Notes under the pieces: generated by a model
The model's input: the letters and a program-made list of their open reading frames with translations, nothing else
What the model was told of the DNA's origin: nothing
Databases searched by the model: none
In this document: positions 1 to 6,178 of the stretch, piece by piece
Layout: every line of letters starts with the position of its first letter
Position numbering within the stretch: position 1 is the stretch's first letter
Assembly (NCBI GenBank): GCA_023387375.1
Contig: JAEWIE010000002.1
Location: 1 to 9,746, forward strand
DNA from: Bacteroidota bacterium
GTDB lineage: Bacteria > Bacteroidota > Bacteroidia > Flavobacteriales > Weeksellaceae
Reading direction: 5' to 3'
Length of the DNA stretch: 9,746 nt
Program-made: the position numbers and the translations under genes

Positions 1-306
1 CCTTTAATCGTCTATTTTGTACTCATGTTTTTTCTAAGCTTTTGGATTAACAAGTCCCTTGGAGTTCCTTACGATAGAAATGCCTCTATTTCCTTTACAG
101 CGACAGGAAACAATTTTGAATTAGCGATCGCCGTTGCGATTGCTGTATTTGGAATCCATTCTCCCCAAGCCTTCGTCGGGGTTATCGGTCCACTCGTGGA
201 AGTCCCTGTACTGATCGCTTTAGTGAGAGTCTCTCTTTGGCTTAAGAAAAAGTACTACAGTAACTCTTCAAAAGATAAGGTGGCAGACCTGAAAAAAGCG
301 CTGTAA
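1..306 (+). CDS. arsB: ACR3-family arsenite efflux permease, C-terminal end (partial)
   Basis: Only the last 101 residues are in the window; the frame is open from base 1 to the TAA at 304-306. The visible part matches the end of ACR3 (bile/arsenite/riboflavin transporter superfamily) permeases, which export As(III) across the inner membrane. Recognisable stretches are the phenylalanine-rich helix FVLMFFLSFW, the conserved SFTATGNNFELAIA segment, and the last helix with GPLVEVPVLI, whose glutamate is a conserved family residue probably needed for transport. A short basic tail (LKKKYY...) follows, as expected for a cytoplasmic C-terminus. Nothing looks truncated at the 3' end. The rest of the gene, and any arsR or arsC partners, would lie to the left. 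ACR3 genes are named arsB, acr3 or arsB3 in different annotations, so the symbol is uncertain although the family call is firm. Confidence 0.9.
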   Translation, partial: PLIVYFVLMFFLSFWINKSLGVPYDRNASISFTATGNNFELAIAVAIAVFGIHSPQAFVGVIGPLVEVPVLIALVRVSLWLKKKYYSNSSKDKVADLKKAL

Positions 307-330
307 TTGGAACGCGAATTTTCTGCAAAT

Positions 331-361
331 AAAAAAGAAGCAGTCCACCACAGACTGCTTC
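331..361 (-). terminator. Intrinsic terminator of the exported-protein pair
   Basis: A perfect 9-bp stem (337-345 with 353-361, GAAGCAGTC/GACTGCTTC) encloses a 7-nt loop. Read on the minus strand it is followed by six Ts (331-336), the form of a Rho-independent terminator for the genes at 410-1302. On the plus strand the stem is followed by C and an A-run, so it is a poor terminator for the ACR3 gene ending at 306. A second, weaker hairpin (379-385 with 389-395, TTAGTTT/AAACTAA) lies between this stem and the stop codon at 410. Confidence 0.85.
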
Positions 362-409
362 AAAAAAACCACCAAATTTTAGTTTGAAAAACTAAGTTCT
401 TTCTATGCG

Positions 410-1003
410 CTACAGGGTAGCTTTCTTCCAAACCAAATCTGGAATGGCATCCGAGCAAGGATTCTTATTCGGATTTACTAAGATCAATTTTAAGGCGCTA
501 GCCGCCTGAAGAGCATATTCGTGATACTCTTTTTCAGTTTTCATAGCTCCATTAAGTGCACTTGCAGCACAAAATGTATAAGCCTGTACTTCGAGATCCC
601 TGTCTGATTTGTTTTCAGCTAAAGCTCGGTATTTTTCTGCGATCTCCATATAACGATCATACTTATCCCCAGATGTAACAATAGACTCGGCACTCATTCG
701 TTTTAATACAGTAGTGTCGGGTGTATTAGAAGAGGTAAAGTGCAACGTATTTGCATCTATAATCTCCACGTAATAAGTCTTTTGAAATTTTTCGTGGTAA
801 TACTGGTATTTATTACCCGCAAGTAGCGTATAGGGTGTCGTACGATTCGGTTCAATGACAATCAGTTTTCCGCCTTTTAATTCAGCATCCAAAATGTAAT
901 TACCTCCCTCCATTGAAAAAGTGCCTTTCGAGAGATTTAATTGAGCTTGGAGGGATGAGAATCCCAAAAAGAACAAAAAGACTAAAATCGTCAAATTTCT
1001 CAT
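410..1003 (-). CDS. Exported protein of unknown function (197 aa)
   Basis: I do not recognise a family. The ATG at 1003-1001 is chosen because it overlaps the previous gene's stop as ATGA; a GTG two codons upstream (1009) is possible but would only add residues M-S. Residues 1-20 form a clear signal peptide (MRNLTILVFLFFLGFSSLQA, probable cleavage next to Q21), with no lipobox cysteine, so the product is periplasmic or otherwise outside the cytoplasm. Residues 22-110 look beta-rich, with alternating polar and hydrophobic stretches. Residues 115-178 look helical, with alanine- and tyrosine-rich repeats (DRYMEIAEKYRALAE, YTFCAASALNGA, YALQAASALKLIL) reminiscent of a tetratricopeptide-like helical pair, but too short and irregular to call. 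Two cysteines (C145, C183) could pair. The ATGA overlap suggests translational coupling with the small cysteine-containing protein upstream. Coding status is well supported by the signal peptide, operon structure and terminator; function is unknown. Confidence 0.8.
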   Translation of the reverse strand: MRNLTILVFLFFLGFSSLQAQLNLSKGTFSMEGGNYILDAELKGGKLIVIEPNRTTPYTLLAGNKYQYYHEKFQKTYYVEIIDANTLHFTSSNTPDTTVLKRMSAESIVTSGDKYDRYMEIAEKYRALAENKSDRDLEVQAYTFCAASALNGAMKTEKEYHEYALQAASALKLILVNPNKNPCSDAIPDLVWKKATL

Positions 1004-1302
1004 GGACACTGGGCTTTTAACGAGTTGGCTTTGGCAAAATCATCGACTTGATTACAGCCGTAAGTACGCGCAAAAAATTCCCAGTTTCTCTTACAAGTGG
1101 CAGAGAGTCGGTTGGGAATTTCCACTGAATTCTCCCCTCCAATTGCACATTTGTATTTGTACGTATAGGTGGAATTGTCCACTTTTTCTTGCTTCACTCC
1201 CTCGGAAAAACCGTGATCGCCAAACAAATCGGAGAAATCACAACGTTCTGCACTCTGCAGTACCACGAAAGCGAGCGCAAAATTAAATAGCATCTTTAAC
1301 AT
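1000..1302 (-). CDS. Small exported five-cysteine protein of unknown function (100 aa)
   Basis: I do not recognise a family. The N-terminus MLKMLFNFALAFVVLQSA is a signal peptide with probable cleavage after A18. The mature part is about 82 residues with five cysteines (C21, C52, C70, C83, C99). The sequence around C21 (SAERC) is not a lipobox, so I favour a soluble exported protein with up to two disulfides over a lipoprotein. The start ATG at 1302-1300 gives the longest signal peptide; an in-frame ATG at residue 4 would also leave a usable one. No Shine-Dalgarno sequence precedes it, only A/T-rich sequence. The stop overlaps the next gene's ATG (ATGA at 1003-1000), so the two are almost certainly cotranscribed and probably coupled. 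A -7-like element lies about 85 bases upstream. An open frame on the opposite strand (1002-1286) has no supporting features. Confidence 0.72.
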   Translation of the reverse strand: MLKMLFNFALAFVVLQSAERCDFSDLFGDHGFSEGVKQEKVDNSTYTYKYKCAIGGENSVEIPNRLSATCKRNWEFFARTYGCNQVDDFAKANSLKAQCP

Positions 1303-1330
1303 AGTTTTTATTTTTATGGGTTAGAAAATT

Positions 1331-1368
1331 GGACTTCCCTCCGACACGTTAAGCTAGCGGAATAGTCC
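1331..1368 (-). other. Possible hairpin in the 5' leader of the exported-protein pair
   Basis: GGACTTCC (1331-1338) can pair with GGA plus AGTCC (1359-1361 and 1364-1368), giving 8 bp with a 2-nt bulge and a loop of about 20 nt. If transcription starts just after the -7-like element at 1386-1393, this lies in the untranslated leader, about 29 bases before the start codon. Structure is inferred from pairing only. Confidence 0.3.
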
Positions 1369-1385
1369 GGCCTTTAAAACTCCCT

Positions 1386-1393
1386 CAAATGTA
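1386..1393 (-). promoter_or_regulatory. Candidate Bacteroidota -7 element for the exported-protein pair
   Basis: On the minus strand these bases read TACATTTG, a full match to the Bacteroidota consensus TAnnTTTG. A TTG that could act as -33 sits at 1411-1409, with a spacer of 15 nt, somewhat shorter than the usual 17-23. The predicted leader is about 75-80 nt. Confidence 0.45.
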
Positions 1394-1412
1394 TAGGTTT
1401 CTTATTCTCAAT

Positions 1413-1436
1413 AAAATACCTACAAATAGGTATTTT
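1413..1436. repeat. Perfect inverted repeat, candidate operator
   Basis: AAAATACCTA (1413-1422) and TAGGTATTTT (1427-1436) are exact reverse complements around a CAAA loop. It lies just upstream of the minus-strand -7-like element, next to or over the expected -33 position, and about 180 bp upstream of the candidate ku promoter. No gene ends here, so a terminator role is unlikely. The symmetry and position suit a dimeric regulator; the regulator is unknown. Confidence 0.4.
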
Positions 1437-1616
1437 TATCTTAGAAAACCACTTGTCTTTATCAAAAACAGAAAGAATGAAGAAAAGAACTATATACTTA
1501 TTTTTTTAGCGACAAAGAGAGCATTAAAAGAGGGAATGAATTTTACATTTTGATTTGAAAGCTACCTAATCGCATTATGGAATACATATTGTACTGATAG
1601 ATAGGAAGGAATGGAA

Positions 1617-1646
1617 TTGTTATCGCTTGAAATAAAAGTATTTTAG
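1617..1646 (+). promoter_or_regulatory. Candidate ku-ligD promoter
   Basis: TTG at 1617-1619 is followed after 19 nt by TATTTTAG (1639-1646), one mismatch from the Bacteroidota -7 consensus TAnnTTTG, with spacing inside the normal 17-23 range. It would give a leader of roughly 60 nt before the ku ATG at 1715. It is the best arrangement I found in this region, but A/T-rich sequence gives such matches by chance. Confidence 0.35.
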
Positions 1647-1714
1647 GGCTAATAAAAAGGAGAATTTTAATTCCGTTTTATTCGATTCGACCCAATTCAC
1701 TAAAAGCAAAAAGT

Positions 1715-2500
1715 ATGAAATCAATTTGGAACGGTGCCATCGGTTTTGGCCTAGTAAATATTCCCGTAAAGATGTATTCTGCAGTAGAAGACAGCTCACT
1801 TGATTTAGATATGCTTGACAAATCCGATCATTCCAATATCAGATTTAAACGAGTCAATGAAAAAACGGGAAAGGAAGTAAAATGGAAAAACATTGTCAGA
1901 GGATTTCTTGTGAATGATTCTTATGTGGTGCTTGAGCAAGAAGATTTTGCAGCAGCTAATCCAGAAAAGACCAAAACCTTTGCAATTGAAAAATTTGTAA
2001 AGGAAGACGAAATCGATTCTGTGCTCTTTGAAGTTCCCTATTTTTTAGAGCCTCAGAAAAATGCAGAGAATGTCTATAGCCTACTAGTTCAGGCCCTTTC
2101 AAAAACCAAAATGGCAGGAATTGGAACCTTCGTGATGAGAGACAAAGAAGTTTTTGGAATGATCCGAGTTTATGACGGAAAGATCTTAATAGTGAATCGC
2201 CTTAGATTCGCTCAGGAAATAAGAGACTACAAAGAACTCAAAATTCCAAAAGCAAAAACGGCGAAACCTGCCGAATTAAAGATGGCCATTTCTTTAATCA
2301 AACAAACTTCGGCAAAATTTGACCCTTCTGAATTTAAGGATAATTACTCGTTGGATCTCATGAAAATCATCAAAAAGAAAGCAAAGGGTAAGGTAACGAA
2401 AGTAAGCACAAATAAGACTCAAGATACGGGCAAAGTGGTTGATTTAATGGCGCAATTAAAAGCCAGTTTAAAAGAATCCAAAGACTCGAAAGCCTCCTAA
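1715..2500 (+). CDS. ku: Non-homologous end joining protein Ku
   Basis: Bacterial Ku is a homodimeric ring that binds DNA double-strand ends and recruits LigD for end joining. At 261 aa it has the usual length for single-domain bacterial Ku. The N-terminus (KSIWNGAIGFGLVNIPVKMYSA, residues 2-23) is the family signature; the core beta-barrel continues through FKRVNEKTGKEV (44-55) and the FEVPYFLEP segment (105-113), which match the typical Ku order. Residues 215-235 form a lysine-rich tail thought to help threading along DNA. Residues 241-252 (VVDLMAQLKASL) match the conserved C-terminal peptide that contacts LigD. The ATG at 1715 starts directly at the conserved MKSIWNG; no Shine-Dalgarno is visible, as usual in Bacteroidota. 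ligD begins 3 bp after the stop, so the two form one operon. Confidence 0.97.
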   Translation: MKSIWNGAIGFGLVNIPVKMYSAVEDSSLDLDMLDKSDHSNIRFKRVNEKTGKEVKWKNIVRGFLVNDSYVVLEQEDFAAANPEKTKTFAIEKFVKEDEIDSVLFEVPYFLEPQKNAENVYSLLVQALSKTKMAGIGTFVMRDKEVFGMIRVYDGKILIVNRLRFAQEIRDYKELKIPKAKTAKPAELKMAISLIKQTSAKFDPSEFKDNYSLDLMKIIKKKAKGKVTKVSTNKTQDTGKVVDLMAQLKASLKESKDSKAS

Positions 2501-2503
2501 ATT

Positions 2504-4999
2504 ATGCCTTTAGAAGAATATCATAAAAAGCGAAATTTTTCTAAAACCTCTGAACCTAAAGGGGGAAAAGAAAAGAAGGATGACAAGCTTGTTTTTGTCA
2601 TCCAAAGGCATTCTGCCTCTCATTTGCATTATGATTTTCGATTAGAAATGCACGGCGTATTAAAAAGTTGGGCTATTCCCAAAGGACCCTCTTTAGATCC
2701 TGAGGACAAAAGACTAGCCATGCAAACCGAAGACCACCCCTATAGTTACAAAGATTTTGAAGGATCGATTCCCAAGGGAAATTACGGAGCCGGAGAAGTA
2801 GAAATTTGGGATTCGGGAACATATGAACCCCTAGACAAGCCAAAAGGAAAAACACAAGATAGTACGCTTCAAAAAGAGCTGCAATCCGGGTCTTTAAAAT
2901 TTATTTTGCACGGGAAAAAATTGAAAGGCGAATTTGCACTTGTGAAAATTAAAAATTCAAAACAGCCCAATGCCTGGCTCTTAATTAAACATCGCGATAA
3001 GTTTGCAAAAGAAGGATACAATGCGGAAGATTTTACACCAAAGAACTCAAAAGTAAGTAAACGAGAAAACAATCGCTCGAGCAAAAAAGAATCGAGTGAG
3101 CCAAAAAAGAAAACGCCCGTAAAGAAAATTAGTTCTCTTTTTAATTCCAATGAGAAATTCACAGTGTATATTTCACCTATGCTCGCTGAAACGAGCGAGC
3201 AGGCCTTTGATGATAAAAACTGGCTTTTTGAAATTAAATGGGATGGCTATCGTGGGATTGCGGATTTGCGGGAAGACCCTATAAAACTCTATTCACGCAA
3301 TGGAATTTCCTACGCGAATTCGTTTCAAAAAATAATGAAGGCCTTAGAAGAGCAAAAATTTCCAATGGTTTTGGACGGTGAAATTGTGGCCTTTAGTTCT
3401 GAGGGAAAACCTGAGTTCCAACTGCTTCAAAACCAAGCGGAGAGTTCCAATTTAGCCCTTACCTATCAAGTATTTGATCTGCTATGGCTAAATGGACATT
3501 CCACAGAGAAGCTTTCTCTTATTGAGAGGAAAGAACTTTTGAAAGAGGCCCTTATAGAAAATGAGCTGGTTAAATACTGCGATCACGTGGAAGAAAAAGG
3601 CAAAGACTTTTATAAGCAAATTGAGGCCATGGGTTTAGAAGGGATGATCGCCAAGAAAAAAGATAGTCCTTATACAGAAGGGATTCGCTCAGAAGACTGG
3701 CTTAAAATCAAATTTCAGAAAACAAGGGAAGTGATTGTGTGTGGCTATACGGAGCCTAAAGCGACGCGCTCCTATTTTGGCTCTCTGATAGTAGGTATTT
3801 ATGAGCACGGTACTCTAAAATTCGGTGGTCATGTGGGTACCGGGTTTAAGCAGGATACGCTAAAAAATTTAAGTGAACTTCTTAGGCCGTTAGAAACCGA
3901 TCAGTGTCCTTTTGAAGAAGTTCCAAAGACCAATGGAAAACCGTTTTGGGTTCGACCTGAGCTCATTTGCGAGATCAAATTTACAGAAATAACAAAAAAA
4001 GGAATCTTTCGTCATCCCGTTTACTTAGGTCTGCGCGCTGATAAAGACCTTGAAGATTTAGAAGAGCCTATGAATTCCCATGCGAACGAGAGTAAACTTT
4101 TAAAAGGAACAAACCTAAAGCGTGAGGTAAAACTTACAAATCAAAAGAAAATCTACTTCCCTAAAAGTGGGATTACCAAAGGGGATTTAATCTCGTATTA
4201 CCAATCGGTAGCCAAGTATATTTTGCCTCATTTGAAACTTCGGCCTCAATCTCTCAATCGATTTCCAAATGGAATTGAAAAGTTGAACTTTTATCAAAAA
4301 GATGCAGGAAAAGAAGCCCCTGAATGGATGGATAAAGTCTCTATTTTCTCTGAGTCGAGCGAGAAGCAGAGTCTTTATCTAGTTTGCAATACAAAAGAAG
4401 ACCTCGCCTATTTAAATAATTTAGGATGTATTGATCTAAATCCGTGGAATTCTACGGTAGAACATTTGCATAATCCTTCTTGGCTTGCGCTTGATTTAGA
4501 TCCCTCAGAAAACAATACATTTGAGCATGTGATTCAAACGGCCCGAGCTGTAAAAGAGGTCCTTGACCTAGCTAAGGTGAAAGGATATTGCAAAACCTCA
4601 GGTAGCTCCGGGATTCATATCTATTTGCCCATGGAAGAAAAGTACTCGTTTGATCAAGTGAAGAACTTCGCTCAAATCTTAATGCAGAAAGTAAATGAGC
4701 TCCTTCCAGAGCTCACCACACTAGAAAGAAATTTAAAAAAAAGAGGCAAAGAAAAAATCTATCTAGACTACTTGCAGAACCGATTTGGACAAACCTTAGC
4801 CAGCGTTTATAGTGTTCGTCCTAAAATGGGCGCGCCTGTATCGATGCCACTTGACTGGGAGGAATTAAAACCTGGTTTAAAGCCTACCGATTTCACCCTT
4901 CACAATGCGTTAGAGAGAATAAAAACGAAAGGAGATTTGTTTAAGCCAGTCCTAGGAAAAGGAATCGATCTTTTGAAAGCCTTAGAAAATCTCAGCTAA
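2504..4999 (+). CDS. ligD: Multifunctional ATP-dependent DNA ligase D (PE-LIG-POL)
   Basis: LigD processes and seals broken ends held by Ku. The 831 residues carry all three domains in the Pseudomonas-type order. The 3'-phosphoesterase (about 1-165) has the full set of expected residues: H36, H42, D44, R46, H78 and Y82. A lysine/serine-rich linker (about 180-212) leads to the ATP-dependent ligase (about 220-515): nucleotidyl-accepting K245 in EIKWDGYR, the FDLLWLNG motif near 324, EGMIAKKK at 379-386, WLKIKF at 399-404, then the OB-fold (VCGYTEP...GGHVGTGF, about 412-448). The archaeo-eukaryotic primase-like polymerase (about 540-831) has metal-binding D664 and D666 in LDLDP, SSGIHIYLP around H705, and D755 in IYLDYLQN. 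Length is close to the Pseudomonas enzyme and nothing is truncated. The ATG is 3 bp after ku, without its own Shine-Dalgarno, suggesting translational coupling. TAAGGAGG spans its stop codon. Confidence 0.97.
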   Translation: MPLEEYHKKRNFSKTSEPKGGKEKKDDKLVFVIQRHSASHLHYDFRLEMHGVLKSWAIPKGPSLDPEDKRLAMQTEDHPYSYKDFEGSIPKGNYGAGEVEIWDSGTYEPLDKPKGKTQDSTLQKELQSGSLKFILHGKKLKGEFALVKIKNSKQPNAWLLIKHRDKFAKEGYNAEDFTPKNSKVSKRENNRSSKKESSEPKKKTPVKKISSLFNSNEKFTVYISPMLAETSEQAFDDKNWLFEIKWDGYRGIADLREDPIKLYSRNGISYANSFQKIMKALEEQKFPMVLDGEIVAFSSEGKPEFQLLQNQAESSNLALTYQVFDLLWLNGHSTEKLSLIERKELLKEALIENELVKYCDHVEEKGKDFYKQIEAMGLEGMIAKKKDSPYTEGIRSEDWLKIKFQKTREVIVCGYTEPKATRSYFGSLIVGIYEHGTLKFGGHVGTGFKQDTLKNLSELLRPLETDQCPFEEVPKTNGKPFWVRPELICEIKFTEITKKGIFRHPVYLGLRADKDLEDLEEPMNSHANESKLLKGTNLKREVKLTNQKKIYFPKSGITKGDLISYYQSVAKYILPHLKLRPQSLNRFPNGIEKLNFYQKDAGKEAPEWMDKVSIFSESSEKQSLYLVCNTKEDLAYLNNLGCIDLNPWNSTVEHLHNPSWLALDLDPSENNTFEHVIQTARAVKEVLDLAKVKGYCKTSGSSGIHIYLPMEEKYSFDQVKNFAQILMQKVNELLPELTTLERNLKKRGKEKIYLDYLQNRFGQTLASVYSVRPKMGAPVSMPLDWEELKPGLKPTDFTLHNALERIKTKGDLFKPVLGKGIDLLKALENLS

Positions 5000-5043
5000 G
5001 GAGGAAAAATAATTTTATTTAAATTTAACCAAACACATCACCT

Positions 5044-5613
5044 ATGATAGAAGCTAGCCAGTACACCTTTGATCTTCAAAAAATGTTCTTTGGAGATTTT
5101 GGCATGGAGATTTATCTCGAAATTATCCTAAGAGTTGTTATTATCATGACCTATACGATTTTAATGATCCGATGGATTGGAAAACGTGTCGTAGGAGGAC
5201 TTGGAAGTACGGATGTTCTTCTTATTGTCGCCATGGGTAGCTCCGTTGGAGATGCCACTTTTTATCCCTCTATTCCTTTAGCGGTCTCGCTTTCGGTAAT
5301 TACACTTATTGCTCTTTTTCAAAAGATTTACGTGGCAATTGAAATCAAATACGAACCCGTTCGAAAATTCACACATCCTAGAGTAACCAAATTAGTAGAA
5401 AACGGGCAGCTTCTAAAAGAGAATTTTAAGGTAGATGACATTGATGAAAACGAAGTCTATATGCTACTTAGGCAGCAAGGAATTGAGTACTTGTCCGAAA
5501 TCAAATATGCGTACTATGAGGAATCCGGCTCAATTAGTATTTACAAATTTGAAAACCCCAAATTCGAAAATTCAATTTTGCCCGAAAATATTAAGGAGCA
5601 AAAAGTGAAATAG
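5044..5613 (+). CDS. DUF421/YetF-family membrane protein
   Basis: This 189-aa protein fits the DUF421 (YetF/YcaP-like) family, whose function is not well established. Three hydrophobic segments are visible: about 22-43 (LEIILRVVIIMTYTILMIRW), 55-75 (TDVLLIVAMGSSVGDATFY) and 78-98 (PLAVSLSVITLIALFQKIYV). The family-typical GKR..GGLGSTDVLLIVAMGS stretch links the first two, and a soluble cytoplasmic domain follows (about 105-175), with KLVENGQLLKENF and the LLRQQGIEYLSEIKYAYYEESGSISIYK motif typical of the family. The ATG at 5044 is used; a later in-frame ATG at 5104 has GGAG eight bases upstream but would start just before the first membrane segment. It begins 44 bp after ligD with no terminator between, so cotranscription with ku-ligD is possible, but a link to repair is not implied by its family. 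Confidence 0.9.
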   Translation: MIEASQYTFDLQKMFFGDFGMEIYLEIILRVVIIMTYTILMIRWIGKRVVGGLGSTDVLLIVAMGSSVGDATFYPSIPLAVSLSVITLIALFQKIYVAIEIKYEPVRKFTHPRVTKLVENGQLLKENFKVDDIDENEVYMLLRQQGIEYLSEIKYAYYEESGSISIYKFENPKFENSILPENIKEQKVK

Positions 5614-5681
5614 AGGCTTTTAAATGGCTATAGCTTGTAGGATTGCAAGATATCGATTGTCTTTTTTTGAAGTAAAGAGCC

Positions 5682-5704
5682 AAAAAAAGCCTCGAATGAG
5701 GCTT
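5682..5704 (-). terminator. Intrinsic terminator of the cold-shock gene
   Basis: AAGCCTC (5687-5693) pairs perfectly with GAGGCTT (5698-5704) around a 4-nt loop. On the minus strand the stem ends in a run of seven Ts (5688-5682, partly inside the stem), 37 bases past the stop codon at 5741. On the plus strand it is followed by ATATAG, so it is a poor terminator for the DUF421 gene. Confidence 0.88.
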
Positions 5705-5740
5705 ATATAGTTGAGAAAGTGGTAGATCCCTACCCTTTTC

Positions 5741-6178
5741 TTATTGCTTAACAATCGTGATGTTTAAGGCAGAATATCCTTTTGGGGAACGTTCTTTTTC
5801 AAAGCGTACTTTGTTTCCTTTTTTAAGTTCTCCTTCTACGTTGTTTAAGTGGAAGAAAATGTTTTCTTTCGTATCATTTTCTGTGATAAAACCATAACCT
5901 TTGTCACTTAAGAAAGTCACAATTCCAGTTTTGATTGGATCTTCCGCTTCAATCGGAGCTGCTCCTAATTGAATGTCCTCTAGGGAGACCTCAACCTTTT
6001 CTTGCTGGCTCGGAGGTGTAGAAGTTAATTGACCAAACTCATCCACATACACAAGCATGTCGGCAAGGTCTTTTCCTTTGTTGTTTTGAGATTTACGCTC
6101 TTCACGCTTAAGCGCTTTTTCTTTTTGTTTCTGTAATTTCTTTTTTAAATTTTCCTTTTTAGAGAAAGAATCTGACAT
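5741..6178 (-). CDS. Cold-shock-domain protein with charged N-terminal extension
   Basis: The C-terminal part (about residues 82-145) is a cold-shock domain, a beta-barrel that binds single-stranded RNA or DNA. RNP1 is seen as KGYGFI (93-98) and RNP2 as NIFFH (106-110); TGIVTFLSDKG precedes them and the domain closes with KGNKVRFEKERSPKGYSALNITI. Ahead of it, residues 7-37 are very rich in lysine, glutamate and glutamine and probably form a charged helix or coiled coil, then an acidic stretch with DLADMLVYVDEFGQLT (37-52) links to the domain. At 145 aa it is about twice the length of a classical CspA protein; long forms of this kind are common in Bacteroidota. The product is cytoplasmic, and a role as an RNA chaperone is inferred from the domain. 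It has its own terminator and probably its own promoter and long leader, so it is likely independent of dnaE upstream. Confidence 0.93.
   Translation of the reverse strand: MSDSFSKKENLKKKLQKQKEKALKREERKSQNNKGKDLADMLVYVDEFGQLTSTPPSQQEKVEVSLEDIQLGAAPIEAEDPIKTGIVTFLSDKGYGFITENDTKENIFFHLNNVEGELKKGNKVRFEKERSPKGYSALNITIVKQ

Larger units (their letters stand above)
1303..1714. other. Divergent intergenic region between the exported-protein pair and ku
   Basis: This 412-bp A/T-rich stretch shows no credible coding region. It should hold promoters for both directions: a TAnnTTTG match on the minus strand (1386-1393), a TTG-N19-TAnnTTaG arrangement on the plus strand (1617-1646), a perfect inverted repeat at 1413-1436, and a bulged hairpin at 1331-1368 in the putative minus leader. 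The part between 1440 and 1616 shows nothing I can name. Confidence 0.7.

Noticed and set aside
1002..1286. Open frame of 94 codons on the plus strand opposite the five-cysteine protein
   Set aside because: No signal peptide, no family resemblance and no promoter or ribosome site; the minus-strand frame has a signal peptide, an overlap with its neighbour and a terminator.
1..1302. Exported protein pair as part of an arsenic-resistance operon
   Set aside because: The pair is on the opposite strand from the ACR3 gene, has its own terminator and shows no metal-resistance family features.
1544..1552. TACATTTTG as a ku promoter -7 element
   Set aside because: It needs a one-base insertion to fit TAnnTTTG and has no -33 element at the right distance; the 1617-1646 arrangement fits better.
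2869..3162. Open frame of 97 codons antisense to ligD
   Set aside because: Lies over the phosphoesterase-ligase linker; its hydrophobic composition is the expected mirror of Lys/Ser-rich coding sequence.
5642..5668. Possible plus-strand terminator for the DUF421 gene (weak stem before seven Ts)
   Set aside because: Only about four base pairs including a wobble; the T-run is real but the stem is not convincing.
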